Positions 43,321 through 52,053 of a stretch of 64,000 bases of DNA are shown piece after piece (the stretch's first letter is position 1; every line of letters begins with the position of its first letter). The DNA is taken from contig NZ_KE384555.1 in the NCBI RefSeq assembly GCF_000426705.1, positions 62,001 through 126,000 of the forward strand, written 5' to 3'. Source of the stretch: Spirochaeta cellobiosiphila DSM 17781 (GTDB taxonomy: Bacteria > Spirochaetota > Spirochaetia > DSM-17781). The notes below the pieces were generated by a model that did not search any database, was not told the origin of the DNA, and saw nothing but the letters and a program-made list of their open reading frames with translations. A program made the position numbers and the translations under genes.

Positions 43321-45795
43321 TTAGTAGGATAACCCCAAAAAGAAACTAGGATAAAGCTTAATACCGATGTCAATCGCTTCTACTACAGCATAATTACTTT
43401 GGTTTTCATCATTAATAACCCTTCTATTGTTTTGATTAATATCAAAACCGATACCACCAAAGGCGGACAGCTTATCCAGAACATCAAGGGATAGCTTCGT
43501 TCTCCAATAGGGTGCTGTTTTCCAAAAGGAAGAACTATAATCCCCAAGATGAATCTTAGCCGATACATCACTTGATAGATCAAAGAGTCCGATTTCCCAA
43601 GTATAACCAAGCCCTATTCCAAGAATAGCATGGTTCAATTGGTTATTAACTAATTCATCGTTGTATAAACCACCATAGTAGATATTGTAGACCTTCTTAT
43701 TCTGCGTTTTCAGTCCTACATAGGTATTTTGATGATCATCTATCCAGGTAATGGCGTGATACTTGGTATTACCCCCAATACTTACTAAACCAAAAGCAGG
43801 ACCTTCTAAGTTCTTTGCAATATTGATAAGCCCGAATTGACGTCCTTCCATGCGACCAGCAGTATTAATGATACTGATTTGTGTTCCCTTAAGTGTACCC
43901 GCAATATTCAAAATCGAAGATATTTGAATACCAGACATATCATCACCAGAATAATTCATAATAGCGGCAACCTGAGCGCCAGAAGCATCTTTGGAAGCAA
44001 AGTTAAACAACCCGGCAAATTGTGCACCTTTAAAAGAACCCATATGGTAATTTGAAAGTCCTCCAAATTGGGCTATCTGACTGTCATTCCTGGAAAAGTT
44101 AAACAAGCCGCTCCCCTGAAGCCCATTAAAACTATCTCCTGCCACATTGAGCAAGCCTGATAGCTGCATACCAACGCTTTCATCCCTTACGACAGAGAAG
44201 ATCCCTGATAGCTGAATCCCCCTATTGGAACCATTATGATAACCAAATAATCCTGATAATTGAACCATTGAACTATCATCACTGGAGATGTTGTACAAAC
44301 CTCCCGCCTGAATGCCATGAACAGAACCCAAAGAGTGATTAAATAGCCCACCTAATTGAATACCTTTCAGATTCCCGGCGATATTGAATAACCCAGAGGC
44401 CTGTATAACTGCTAATTGACCACCATTGATATTAATCAGACCGGATAATTGTCCTCCCTGAACATCCTTTCCTACATAGGAGCCGAAAACACTCAGCTGG
44501 CTACCTCTAAGATTTTCCTCCACATGGGAGATAAAACCGATACTGGCACCTTCAACACGATAATTCTTAGCATAAAGACCTAATTTAATGCCTTGATACA
44601 CTTCCTTATCAATGTCTTCATCCTTATTGATATCCACAGTACTTTGAAAAGTATATATTTGGTTAAGAAGTTCTTCTGTTGTTTTAACAATCTTTTGTTC
44701 GAAGTCTTCATCCTCATTAGAAGTCCCTGATGGAGCACCAGTTCCTCTCACGACGGTAGCTTCTCTTGTTTCTTTCTTAAAGTCAGCTAACGACAAATTC
44801 TCAATTCGTCCTTTTTTCAGGTTAACCCTGCTGCTGAGCAAAGTATTTCCTAAATCAAGACTAATAAGGTAGATTTGAGAGGGAAGTGCTAAATTAACGG
44901 TAGTTCCCTGATCTTTTCTAAGTTCAGCTAAAACCCGTCCTGTCTCTTCCTGAACAAAAACTCTGCCCATGACATCTTCTGTTAATATGAGCTGGCTTCC
45001 ATCTTGCTTAATATTGGTAAGAATAAGGTCCCCAGAACCATTAAGTTGAATTTCATAGTTAGGGTGTTGTGGTCCTGCCTGAGTATTAATAGTTCTAGCT
45101 AAAGTTTCATCAAAGGCATAACGGTAAGCTTCATTGAGAGTTACTTTATTATCTCCGGAATAATCTGCAGCACCTCGTAGTCCGGTAATCAGATAATACG
45201 TAAAAAAACTTCCACCAATACTATCAGACTCCTGTGCAGACTCGTTTTCAGAACTGGAGGTAAGAAAGGCATGTCCTTCCGTCCTTGTTGCTTCATCAAC
45301 TATAAAAGGTGAACTTTTGCGTCCCCCCTTTGTTCTGGTAAAAGCACCAGAGGCACAACTATCCAAAATGGCTACTTGAACATCAGAATCGATATTCTTG
45401 ATAGCAGATCTTAAATGAGAATATTGATAGGTCTCATCCCCTAATAAAAGGCCTTGTTCATCAGAATGACCGGAATAATAGAGAAAAAGTTCCGTATGAT
45501 GACCTTTAGACTTAGCCTTATCAACACGCGTTTTTATTAAGGATATTGAGTTATCGATCTCCTTGATGTCAGGATCCAATAAGATGATACGCTGGTTGGA
45601 TACAATCCCGCCAATCTCTTCCATAACATCTGCAACGCCTTTGGCATCATCACCTGCATAACGCAGAGTGCTTCTTCCTGGCCCCCCCTGATTGGATCCT
45701 ATATAAAGAGCAAACCTTGATATCTCTGAATTCTGAGCATCTGCAAAGAAAGCTAATGTTAATAAAAGTATTCCTGTAAATATTTTTCGGCACAT
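43321..45795 (-). CDS. Exported caspase-like protease fused to LA_2272-type surface repeats
   Basis: This is 824 residues. A signal peptide (about 1-20, AFFADAQ) is followed by a caspase/C14 domain (about 27-250) with the catalytic pair His110 (YYSGHSD) and Cys147 (LDSCASGAF). A linker of unknown fold follows (about 260-405). About a dozen repeats of roughly 20 residues (about 410-675) follow the pattern G-x-Q-L-S-G-L-x-N-x-x-G/S. A beta-rich C-terminus (676-824) ends GLSY, like a barrel protein. The repeats resemble the spirochaete LA_2272 surface-repeat type. The protease therefore appears exported and tied to the envelope. GTAGGGAG precedes the ATG. The gene follows the ECF sigma and anti-sigma genes in an operon. 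Confidence 0.82.
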   Translation of the reverse strand: MCRKIFTGILLLTLAFFADAQNSEISRFALYIGSNQGGPGRSTLRYAGDDAKGVADVMEEIGGIVSNQRIILLDPDIKEIDNSISLIKTRVDKAKSKGHHTELFLYYSGHSDEQGLLLGDETYQYSHLRSAIKNIDSDVQVAILDSCASGAFTRTKGGRKSSPFIVDEATRTEGHAFLTSSSENESAQESDSIGGSFFTYYLITGLRGAADYSGDNKVTLNEAYRYAFDETLARTINTQAGPQHPNYEIQLNGSGDLILTNIKQDGSQLILTEDVMGRVFVQEETGRVLAELRKDQGTTVNLALPSQIYLISLDLGNTLLSSRVNLKKGRIENLSLADFKKETREATVVRGTGAPSGTSNEDEDFEQKIVKTTEELLNQIYTFQSTVDINKDEDIDKEVYQGIKLGLYAKNYRVEGASIGFISHVEENLRGSQLSVFGSYVGKDVQGGQLSGLININGGQLAVIQASGLFNIAGNLKGIQLGGLFNHSLGSVHGIQAGGLYNISSDDSSMVQLSGLFGYHNGSNRGIQLSGIFSVVRDESVGMQLSGLLNVAGDSFNGLQGSGLFNFSRNDSQIAQFGGLSNYHMGSFKGAQFAGLFNFASKDASGAQVAAIMNYSGDDMSGIQISSILNIAGTLKGTQISIINTAGRMEGRQFGLINIAKNLEGPAFGLVSIGGNTKYHAITWIDDHQNTYVGLKTQNKKVYNIYYGGLYNDELVNNQLNHAILGIGLGYTWEIGLFDLSSDVSAKIHLGDYSSSFWKTAPYWRTKLSLDVLDKLSAFGGIGFDINQNNRRVINDENQSNYAVVEAIDIGIKLYPSFFLGLSY

Positions 45796-45811
45796 TAAAT
45801 AGACTCCCTAC

Positions 45812-46537
45812 TTATTTATTTAATAGAACACTTTTATACTCTAAGGGAGCTGGAAGTTTAAGAGCCCCATGAGTACCAGCGGATTTTGCTTCATCAATGA
45901 TTGAATCAAAAGAGAAGTTTTCTTTGCCATAGACAAAATAAAATCTTTCGAATTGAGGAGCATCATCAAGAATATAGGAATAGCTTAACTCTACAGAACC
46001 AGCATCCAGTAACACAGCCTCTGTGCCATCCTCAGGATAATGTAAAGTCGCGATACCTCTTCCATCAATGGAAAAGATAACCCCGTATTGTCCCTGATCA
46101 GCAGAATAAGACAATTGAAGCTTATCCCCTTCTTTTACTTTGTCACCAGAAAAAAGTAAGGTAGCTTCTCCCTTCATTTGCTTATATATCTTTAGTTGAG
46201 TTGATCCTTTCAGACGGATACCCTGTTCTGTAGGGATTAAACTATTATCTCCTTTTTCTGTAGGCAGTATGAGAAACAAACAAAGAGCTGCTGCCGCTAA
46301 AGGTACAAGAGTCACCAAAGTCTTAAATCCTCTCCGATGTTCTTTTTGACTTTTCTTTAGCTTTTCCTCAACGAAAATAGAAGAAGGTTTACTCCAAAAG
46401 GCTTCATTATCTCTTTGAATCGCTTCTAATTTAGCTTTTGCCTCAGGTCTCTTGAGTAAATCCCGAGCCAGGTCATCATCCAATTCCCCTAAAGCTAATT
46501 GCTCCCAATACAAATCTGGGACTCTATCATCCATCAT
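45812..46537 (-). CDS. Membrane anti-sigma-like protein with DUF4384-like domain
   Basis: This is 241 residues. An acidic N-terminus (VPDLYWEQLALGELDDDLARDLL) resembles the sigma-binding segment of membrane anti-sigma factors without a zinc motif. One transmembrane helix lies at about 92-110 (LVTLVPLAAAALCLFLIL). An extracytoplasmic domain follows (KVKEGDKLQLSYSADQGQYGVIFSIDGRGIATLHYPEDG, FERFYFVYGKENFSFDSII) like DUF4384. The start abuts the sigma stop, with AAGGAG inside the sigma gene, so the two are coupled. It probably holds the sigma factor until an envelope signal is sensed; the caspase gene follows 16 bases downstream. Confidence 0.75.
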   Translation of the reverse strand: MMDDRVPDLYWEQLALGELDDDLARDLLKRPEAKAKLEAIQRDNEAFWSKPSSIFVEEKLKKSQKEHRRGFKTLVTLVPLAAAALCLFLILPTEKGDNSLIPTEQGIRLKGSTQLKIYKQMKGEATLLFSGDKVKEGDKLQLSYSADQGQYGVIFSIDGRGIATLHYPEDGTEAVLLDAGSVELSYSYILDDAPQFERFYFVYGKENFSFDSIIDEAKSAGTHGALKLPAPLEYKSVLLNK

Positions 46538-47020
46538 TTATTTCTCCTTAAGCCTTATTCCACGATCTTTTAATAAGCGAAGACGTTTTTGAATTCCCGA
46601 TACGGACATTCCCACCATTTTGGCCGTTTCCTGGAGAGTAAAGCCATCCACATAGTGCAGAACCGCTATCGTTTGAGTAGAAGATTTCTCTTCAGTAAAC
46701 AATTGTTCCAAAAAATGTTTAGTCAGAACCTGCTCTTCTGTTCTATCTGAGGCGGCTACTGTCAATACAACTTGATCTCCATCATATATTTCCAAGGATC
46801 TCTTATCCTTTCTCATAATATTCAGACATACATTTGTTGCCATGGTATAAAGAAGACTGGATAAACCTTTATCTTCCAATTTGTTCTCCTTTCTAACTAA
46901 TAAAAGAAAAACATCCTGGGTGGCATCTAAAGCCCGATCCTCATCTTTAAGGAGGGCCAAACAACGTCTATGAACCATAGGTCCATACTTTCTATATAAA
47001 TCTTCAACATTAATAGGCAT
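46538..47020 (-). CDS. ECF-family RNA polymerase sigma factor
   Basis: This is 160 residues: sigma region 2 (MPINVEDLYRKYGPMVHRRCLALLKDEDRALDATQDVFLLLVRK, with the D-A-x-Q-D-V-F motif) and region 4 (VLHYVDGFTLQETAKMVGMSVSGIQKRLRLLKDRG, a helix-turn-helix). Regions 1 and 3 are absent, as in ECF factors. GAGGTGAT precedes the ATG. It is first in the operon with the anti-sigma and caspase genes and divergent from a surface-repeat gene. Its 5' end and upstream DNA were copied to 14.2 kb. Confidence 0.88.
   Translation of the reverse strand: MPINVEDLYRKYGPMVHRRCLALLKDEDRALDATQDVFLLLVRKENKLEDKGLSSLLYTMATNVCLNIMRKDKRSLEIYDGDQVVLTVAASDRTEEQVLTKHFLEQLFTEEKSSTQTIAVLHYVDGFTLQETAKMVGMSVSGIQKRLRLLKDRGIRLKEK
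46968..47004. repeat. Intact source copy of the sigma-gene relic
   Basis: These 37 bases near the start of the ECF sigma gene are identical to 14204-14240. Confidence 0.85.
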
Positions 47021-47053
47021 ATCACCTCACCTTAAGTCCCTTCTAAATATACC

Positions 47054-47156
47054 CATCATAATATATAACAATGACTTATGAATAAACTGGTACAGAGAAA
47101 GAGATAAAAAAAAGTAATAGATACTTCTGTGATTACTGTTCTATTAAGTAGTATAG
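47054..47156. repeat. Divergent promoter region of the ECF locus (copy B)
   Basis: This block lies between the sigma operon and the divergent surface-repeat gene and aligns to 14271-14372. It should contain promoters in both directions. TATATATTATGAT is the likely -10 zone on the sigma side. The conserved AATAAACTGGTACAGAG core may be an ECF promoter or an operator. It is the only part of the region kept in both copies besides the sigma codons. Confidence 0.7.
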
Positions 47157-47170
47157 TTAAGGAAGGGATT

Positions 47171-48346
47171 ATGATGAAAAAAAATATCTTATTTGCTATG
47201 GCCTTATCTTTTATATTTATGTCACCCCTGTGGGCACAGGAGAATACAACAGACACACAGGAAGATCCGGATTTTGATATTTTCTATTGGGAATGGCTAT
47301 CCACACCGATGTTAGGCCCCAGTGATCAGGATGCCCTCATGGGAATGGGTCTTCTTTTCAGCAATGTTAATCGCTTATACTCCTTTCAAGCCGCCCCTTT
47401 ATCTGCAACGACCTCCGGCCGTGCGATTGGTTGGCAATTATCGGGAATACTATCCCATGCCAGAAATGACTTCTATGGAGTTCAATTATCAGGGATTATT
47501 ACAAACGTTCAACAGGACATGTTTGGCCTCCAGGTATCTGGAGCCGTAGCCTATGTAGATGGAAACTTTAAAGGAATTCAACACTCAGGATTCTTGAGCA
47601 TTGTCCATGGAAATGTCTCGGGGATTCAATCGACTGGATTGATCAATATTATCATGGGACAGCAAACGAAAGGTTTGCAATTATCAGGTATTATTAATTC
47701 AGCCCATGATTTCTCAGGAGCACAATTTGGCGGCTATAACAGAGCGGACAAATTAAAGGGATTACAATTCGGCTTTGTTAACAAAGCCACAGAGACTAAT
47801 GGGATGCAAATTGGACTGGTTAATTTTAACAAACATCAGAAAGGATTCAATCTGGGCCTTATTAATATTAGTGAAGATGGAATCTTCCATCCAACCTACT
47901 GGATGGATCAAAATCAGTACTCTTATATAGGTTTTCAACAGGGGACGAAACATTTCTACACAATAGCCTATGCAGGAATGCCCAATGAGGATCTCTTTGA
48001 ACAGACGGATTATGCCATTCTGGGTGTCGGTTTAGGAATAAGAGAACAATACAAACAAATCTTCCTGGAAACAGATTTAAGCGCCCAAACGATCGCTATC
48101 AAACAAATCCCTTTCGAAAGCGATAACTATCATCTATCAGAACACAATGTATATCCCTCTTACAGAATACAAGGTGGTTTTTATCTGACAAAACGCATTG
48201 CCCTATATGGAGGAGCTAATTGGATTGCTTCCATTGACGATGTCACTTTCGAAAGTGAAATATTTGAAGGAGATTTTGAGCAATTATCCTGGAAAGGAAC
48301 TGATTTTAAACTCTATCCTCGATACTATTTTGGTATAAAACTCTAA
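47171..48346 (+). CDS. LA_2272-type surface-repeat protein
   Basis: This is about 391 residues. A signal peptide ends near SPLWAQ. An Asp/Glu-rich segment and ten or so repeats of the G-x-Q-L-S-G-I type follow (AIGWQLSGILSHARNDFYGVQLSGI, GLQVSGAVAYVDGNFKGIQHSGF, GLQLSGIINSAHDFSGAQFGGY). A beta-rich C-terminus contains YWMDQNQYSYIGFQQGTKHFYTIAYAGMPNEDLF and ends in FGIKL. The C-terminal part parallels the last 150 residues of the caspase protein. It lacks any protease domain. AAGGAAGGGATT lies before ATG 47171; ATG 47174 follows at once. It is divergent from the sigma operon and probably under the same control. Confidence 0.75.
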   Translation: MMKKNILFAMALSFIFMSPLWAQENTTDTQEDPDFDIFYWEWLSTPMLGPSDQDALMGMGLLFSNVNRLYSFQAAPLSATTSGRAIGWQLSGILSHARNDFYGVQLSGIITNVQQDMFGLQVSGAVAYVDGNFKGIQHSGFLSIVHGNVSGIQSTGLINIIMGQQTKGLQLSGIINSAHDFSGAQFGGYNRADKLKGLQFGFVNKATETNGMQIGLVNFNKHQKGFNLGLINISEDGIFHPTYWMDQNQYSYIGFQQGTKHFYTIAYAGMPNEDLFEQTDYAILGVGLGIREQYKQIFLETDLSAQTIAIKQIPFESDNYHLSEHNVYPSYRIQGGFYLTKRIALYGGANWIASIDDVTFESEIFEGDFEQLSWKGTDFKLYPRYYFGIKL

Positions 48347-48777
48347 CGCTCTACTTTTCCTAATTTATCCGCCCATTCTTCAGGGTAATGAGAATAATAA
48401 GAACTCTTTAACCTGGAATGGGCTATACGATACAGAACAGCCCAAAAGAAGGACGGGATCCCGACCACTAATAAATAGGCAGGTCCTAAACGAAGGTTCT
48501 GCCTAAAATGTCCCCATTCATGACGATCTAATTGAGTTTGAATAGTAAAAGGATTCTTTCCTGCTCGCTCATAATCATAGGAAAAAATAAAGCATCCCAA
48601 TGCTAATCCGCCACCCAAGGCATTAGTACGAACCATACGCGTAGACCTGAGATAAGGATAGTGATAGGACTTTCTATCGAAGATTCTAATAAGAAGAAAG
48701 ATAAAAAAACCAAGAAGACTTTGGGGTAAACACCAAGTCCACAGGATGATTGGATAAATAATTCGGTTATACTTCAT
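48343..48777 (-). CDS. Membrane protein with an HEWGH motif
   Basis: This is about 144 residues with two or three hydrophobic segments (YPIILWTWCLPQSLLGFFIFLLIRIF, NALGGGLALGCFIF, YLLVVGIPSFFWAVLY). An H-E-x-x-H sequence (LDRHEWGHFRQ) sits between them. The motif may bind zinc, but such short proteins are seldom active peptidases. I do not recognise the family. ATG 48777 has GGGAG six bases upstream. Its end overlaps the convergent surface-repeat gene by four bases. Confidence 0.6.
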   Translation of the reverse strand: MKYNRIIYPIILWTWCLPQSLLGFFIFLLIRIFDRKSYHYPYLRSTRMVRTNALGGGLALGCFIFSYDYERAGKNPFTIQTQLDRHEWGHFRQNLRLGPAYLLVVGIPSFFWAVLYRIAHSRLKSSYYSHYPEEWADKLGKVER

Positions 48778-48969
48778 TGTGTGCTCCCAAACATGCCCCA
48801 AGCATAGGATTCACACAGGAAGATAGCAAGAGGTAAATAAAATATTTACCCCAAGCTACGCCATCAGTCAAACAAGGATAACCCTACAACTTTACATTTA
48901 AGCCAATCGTCATGATTGAAAACCAAAGAAGGAAGGGCTGTCCTTTCCTACTTATAAAGTTTATGGAAC

Positions 48970-49863
48970 TTATCGATTCTGAAGCTTGTCAGTCACAAGC
49001 TTATTTATCCAGGTCATAGCAATAATGATCAGGAATAATATCCAGGCAATACTGGATGCTTTACCGAATCTATTAAAACTAAAACCAGTGGCCATTAAAT
49101 AATAGGCACTTGTTAAACCAGCGTTATTAGGTCCCCCCATATTTTTATATCCCCCAAAGAGAATAAAAGGTTCTTCAAATAGTTGCATTCCGCCAATAAT
49201 ACTCATTGAGACAGCAAAGAAGATAATAGGTAACAAGAGGGGCAAAGTGATTTTAAAATGAGTCTGCAATTTAGAAGCCCCATCGATTTCAGCGGCTTCG
49301 TAGAGTTGTTTATCAATAGATTGTAACCCAGCTAAATAAATAACCGTATTCCATCCGATAAATCGCCAGTTAACCATAGCAGAGACACTTACCCTCATGG
49401 CTATAGGCTCCTGTAACCATTTGATTTTTTCCATATGGAAGACTTTTTCTAATATAAAGTTTAACCAACCATAGTTTGTGTCATAAAGCTGACTAAAGAT
49501 CATCCCTATAACAACAGTACTGGTGATGTATGGCAAAAAATACAGAATCTTATAGAAAGTCTTGCCCCTTACTTTATTATTATTCAACAGGATAGCTAAA
49601 GGAATGGCAAATACATGCTGTAATAAAGATCCCCATATAAGAAGGAGAAAAGTTGTCCACAAAGAGCCTCTAAAAAAAGGATCTACCGTAATGAGTTTAA
49701 TATAGTTAGATACCCCCCTGAACTCCTGAGGACCATTAACAGTCCATTTAAAAAAGGACATCACAAGAGAATATCCAATAGGGAAGATTCCAAAGATCAA
49801 AAATAAAATAAAGAAAGGACTAATAAAGGCATAAGGAGCCCATCTTTGTTGCTTTGATATCAT
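48970..49863 (-). CDS. Sugar ABC transporter permease, MalF/UgpA type
   Basis: This is 297 residues with six transmembrane helices and the EAA loop YEAAEIDGASKLQTHFKITLPLLLP, the contact site for the ATPase. The N-terminus FISPFFILFLIFGIFPIGYSL is typical of CUT1 permeases. It pairs with the MalG-type permease whose stop lies 2 bases before this start. No ATPase gene is in the window; CUT1 systems often share one encoded elsewhere. Confidence 0.88.
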   Translation of the reverse strand: MISKQQRWAPYAFISPFFILFLIFGIFPIGYSLVMSFFKWTVNGPQEFRGVSNYIKLITVDPFFRGSLWTTFLLLIWGSLLQHVFAIPLAILLNNNKVRGKTFYKILYFLPYITSTVVIGMIFSQLYDTNYGWLNFILEKVFHMEKIKWLQEPIAMRVSVSAMVNWRFIGWNTVIYLAGLQSIDKQLYEAAEIDGASKLQTHFKITLPLLLPIIFFAVSMSIIGGMQLFEEPFILFGGYKNMGGPNNAGLTSAYYLMATGFSFNRFGKASSIAWILFLIIIAMTWINKLVTDKLQNR

Positions 49864-49865
49864 GA

Positions 49866-50690
49866 CTACCCCTTCACACTTCCAGCTGTCAGACCAGCAA
49901 TGATTTGTTTATTGAATATGATAAAGACGACCATAAGAGGCAGGACGGCTAAGACAGTCCCCGCCATAAGACCTCCCCGATCCCCATCCATTTGCAAAAA
50001 TAACTTTGACAGGGCCACAGGCAAGGTAGTGCTCTCCGTATTAGGAAGCATAACCAGTGCGCCCATAAAGTTGTTCCAGCTATTAATAAAAGTCACAATT
50101 CCCAGGACGGCGATCCCGGATTTGGACAAAGGGAATCCAATATGCGTCAAGATTTTCAATTCGCTTAATCCGTCAATACGTGCGGCATCCATAAGTTCAT
50201 TAGGGATAGAATCCTTCATAAATTGTGTCATCAGAATGATTCCAAAGGCATTAGCCATATTTGGTACGATTAAAGGAAGCCATGTACCATACATATGGAA
50301 AGTTACCATCATCTTAAAAAAAGGAATGATATTTAAAAAAGGTGGAATAGCCATGGTACTTAGGATAAAAAGAAAAACAAGTTTTTTGCCCTTAAACTCA
50401 TATTTGGAGAGGGCAAAGCCTCCCATCGTACAAAAAAAGATTACAGAAGCTGTAGAGAGAACAGCAATTCCTACACTATTAAAGAAGTTCACCAGAAAGG
50501 GTAAATCTTCAAACAAAGCCTTTATATTAGTAAACAAGGATGTTTTAAAAAAGATATGTGGTGGATACTGATATATCTGTGTTCCCGGAACTGTTGACAG
50601 TACAAGCATATAATAAAAGGGAAAGGCAAAAATAAAGGCAAAGACCACTAAGAGAAAATAAGTTAAAGACTTTGATGTTAAAGACTTCAT
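49866..50690 (-). CDS. Sugar ABC transporter permease, MalG/UgpE type
   Basis: This is about 274 residues with six helices and the EAA loop MDAARIDGLSELKILTHIGFPLSKSG. AFIFAFPFYYMLVLSTVPG is at the N-terminus and LMAGTVLAVLPLMVVFIIFNKQIIAGLTAGSVKG at the C-terminus, the classic CUT1 MalG ending. ATG 50690 follows AAGGAACC; the frame opens at 50744. It sits between a binding-protein gene and the MalF-type gene on one transcript, downstream of an internal terminator. Confidence 0.88.
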   Translation of the reverse strand: MKSLTSKSLTYFLLVVFAFIFAFPFYYMLVLSTVPGTQIYQYPPHIFFKTSLFTNIKALFEDLPFLVNFFNSVGIAVLSTASVIFFCTMGGFALSKYEFKGKKLVFLFILSTMAIPPFLNIIPFFKMMVTFHMYGTWLPLIVPNMANAFGIILMTQFMKDSIPNELMDAARIDGLSELKILTHIGFPLSKSGIAVLGIVTFINSWNNFMGALVMLPNTESTTLPVALSKLFLQMDGDRGGLMAGTVLAVLPLMVVFIIFNKQIIAGLTAGSVKG

Positions 50691-50711
50691 ATTCGGTTCC
50701 TTATAAAATAT

Positions 50712-50742
50712 AAAAAAAGATCTCCCCCTTAAGGGAGATCTC
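50712..50742 (-). terminator. Internal terminator between binding-protein and permease genes
   Basis: On the minus strand GAGATCTCCC-TTAA-GGGGGAGATC is followed by seven T. It lies 22 bases before the MalG-type start. A leaky terminator here would give more binding protein than permease, a known arrangement in ABC operons. Confidence 0.85.
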
Positions 50743-50754
50743 ATTAAAAGCTAA

Positions 50755-52053
50755 TTAGTCAGCAATGACAGCGATTTCTTTTAAGGCTTTCTGATAAGCG
50801 TCTTCAGGAGTTACTCCATTAACGATAACATCAGTAATAGCATTATTGAAAACAGCTAAAACAGCAGCATCATATTCTGTTACAGTATCACTAGGAATAT
50901 GCTTTGCAACATCCGCGTATATTTCTCTTACCTTCTGTCCTCCAAAGTAAGGCACAGGTTCGTGCATAATAGGAGTGTCATATACAGTAGTTAAGGCAGG
51001 ATAAGCATCAATAGTTTTAAAAGTAGTTAACTGAGCATTGGCTGTTGTAGTCAGGTATTTAATGATTTCCCAAGCCGCCGCTTTTTGTTCTGCAGGAACA
51101 TTTTGAGGAATAGATAAGTAAGTCCCTCCCTGGAAGGCATAAGTCTTACCGGGAAGATAGGCAACACGCCAGTCACCAGCTAAATCAGGTGCAATCCATG
51201 ATTTAAGAGAACCACCGAACCAGGCTCCATTCACAATGGCCGCTACTGTACCATCTGCGAAGGATTGAGTCCAAGGACCAGTCCAGGCTGCCAAATCCCC
51301 ATCAATACCAGCTTGTCTGATGTCTCGAACGAGTTCAAGAGAGGAGATAAACTTTTCTTTTGGTTCCAGAGCTTGTCCTTTTTTGTTGAACCAACCTGAT
51401 TTACCACCATTGAGGGGCATCATTGCCACTTCACTGGCATGGGGTATAGCAAATTTATCTACAGTACCATCACCATCACTATCAGCAACTAGTTTTTTGG
51501 ATACTTCAATAAATTCATCCCATGATTTAAGGTTATCAAAGTCAATTCCCGCTTTATCAGCCAAACTTTTTCTATAAAAAAGAACAGCAGGGGCAATATC
51601 TACAGGCATAGCCACTAAATTACCCTTTCTTGTTGTTGCATTTGCCATTGCAAACTTTACAATGTCCTTTCCTACTTCTTGACCGTTAAAAGGAGCAGAC
51701 GCTAAGTTAGTTAAGCCTCCTCCTTCTACGAACTTGGCAATATAACCTACTTCCAAAGCCTCTATATCATTAGTAGCCTCTCCAGCTGCTAATACAGTGG
51801 TTAGTCGATTGTGATGACCATCAAAATCAGCCATTTGGTATTCTATATTAATGTTAGGATATTTGGATTTAAATTCCTCTGTCTCAAAAACAGCTCGATA
51901 GGCGATTTCTAAATCCCCATAACCTCCAATACTTAAGTTATATTCCTTATTAGGGTCGAAGGCAGGAATGTCAGAATTATCCTTCTGTCCTTCGGCATAA
52001 ATAAAAGTGGTAGCCGCTATCAGAGCAAAAACGATTGCCGTGATTTTTTTCAT
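50755..52053 (-). CDS. Sugar ABC transporter substrate-binding protein 1
   Basis: This is 432 residues with a cleavable signal peptide (AATTFIYAEGQ) and no lipobox cysteine. The mature part is a CUT1 extracellular solute-binding protein: NIEYQMADFDGHHNRLTTVLAAGE, SWDEFIEVSKKL, NGAWFGGSLKSW and KAAAWEIIKYLTT are typical. It captures a sugar or oligosaccharide in the periplasm for the permeases encoded downstream. It is about half identical to the protein encoded at 52400-53680. AGGAGAGG precedes the ATG. A 21-base motif shared with the paralogue's promoter lies about 60 bases upstream. Confidence 0.9.
   Translation of the reverse strand: MKKITAIVFALIAATTFIYAEGQKDNSDIPAFDPNKEYNLSIGGYGDLEIAYRAVFETEEFKSKYPNINIEYQMADFDGHHNRLTTVLAAGEATNDIEALEVGYIAKFVEGGGLTNLASAPFNGQEVGKDIVKFAMANATTRKGNLVAMPVDIAPAVLFYRKSLADKAGIDFDNLKSWDEFIEVSKKLVADSDGDGTVDKFAIPHASEVAMMPLNGGKSGWFNKKGQALEPKEKFISSLELVRDIRQAGIDGDLAAWTGPWTQSFADGTVAAIVNGAWFGGSLKSWIAPDLAGDWRVAYLPGKTYAFQGGTYLSIPQNVPAEQKAAAWEIIKYLTTTANAQLTTFKTIDAYPALTTVYDTPIMHEPVPYFGGQKVREIYADVAKHIPSDTVTEYDAAVLAVFNNAITDVIVNGVTPEDAYQKALKEIAVIAD

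Noticed and set aside
43321-45795. Caspase gene as a CRISPR-linked or abortive-infection protease
   Set aside because: The protein has a signal peptide and surface-repeat domain and lies with an ECF sigma factor. There are no cas, gasdermin or nucleotide-sensor genes.
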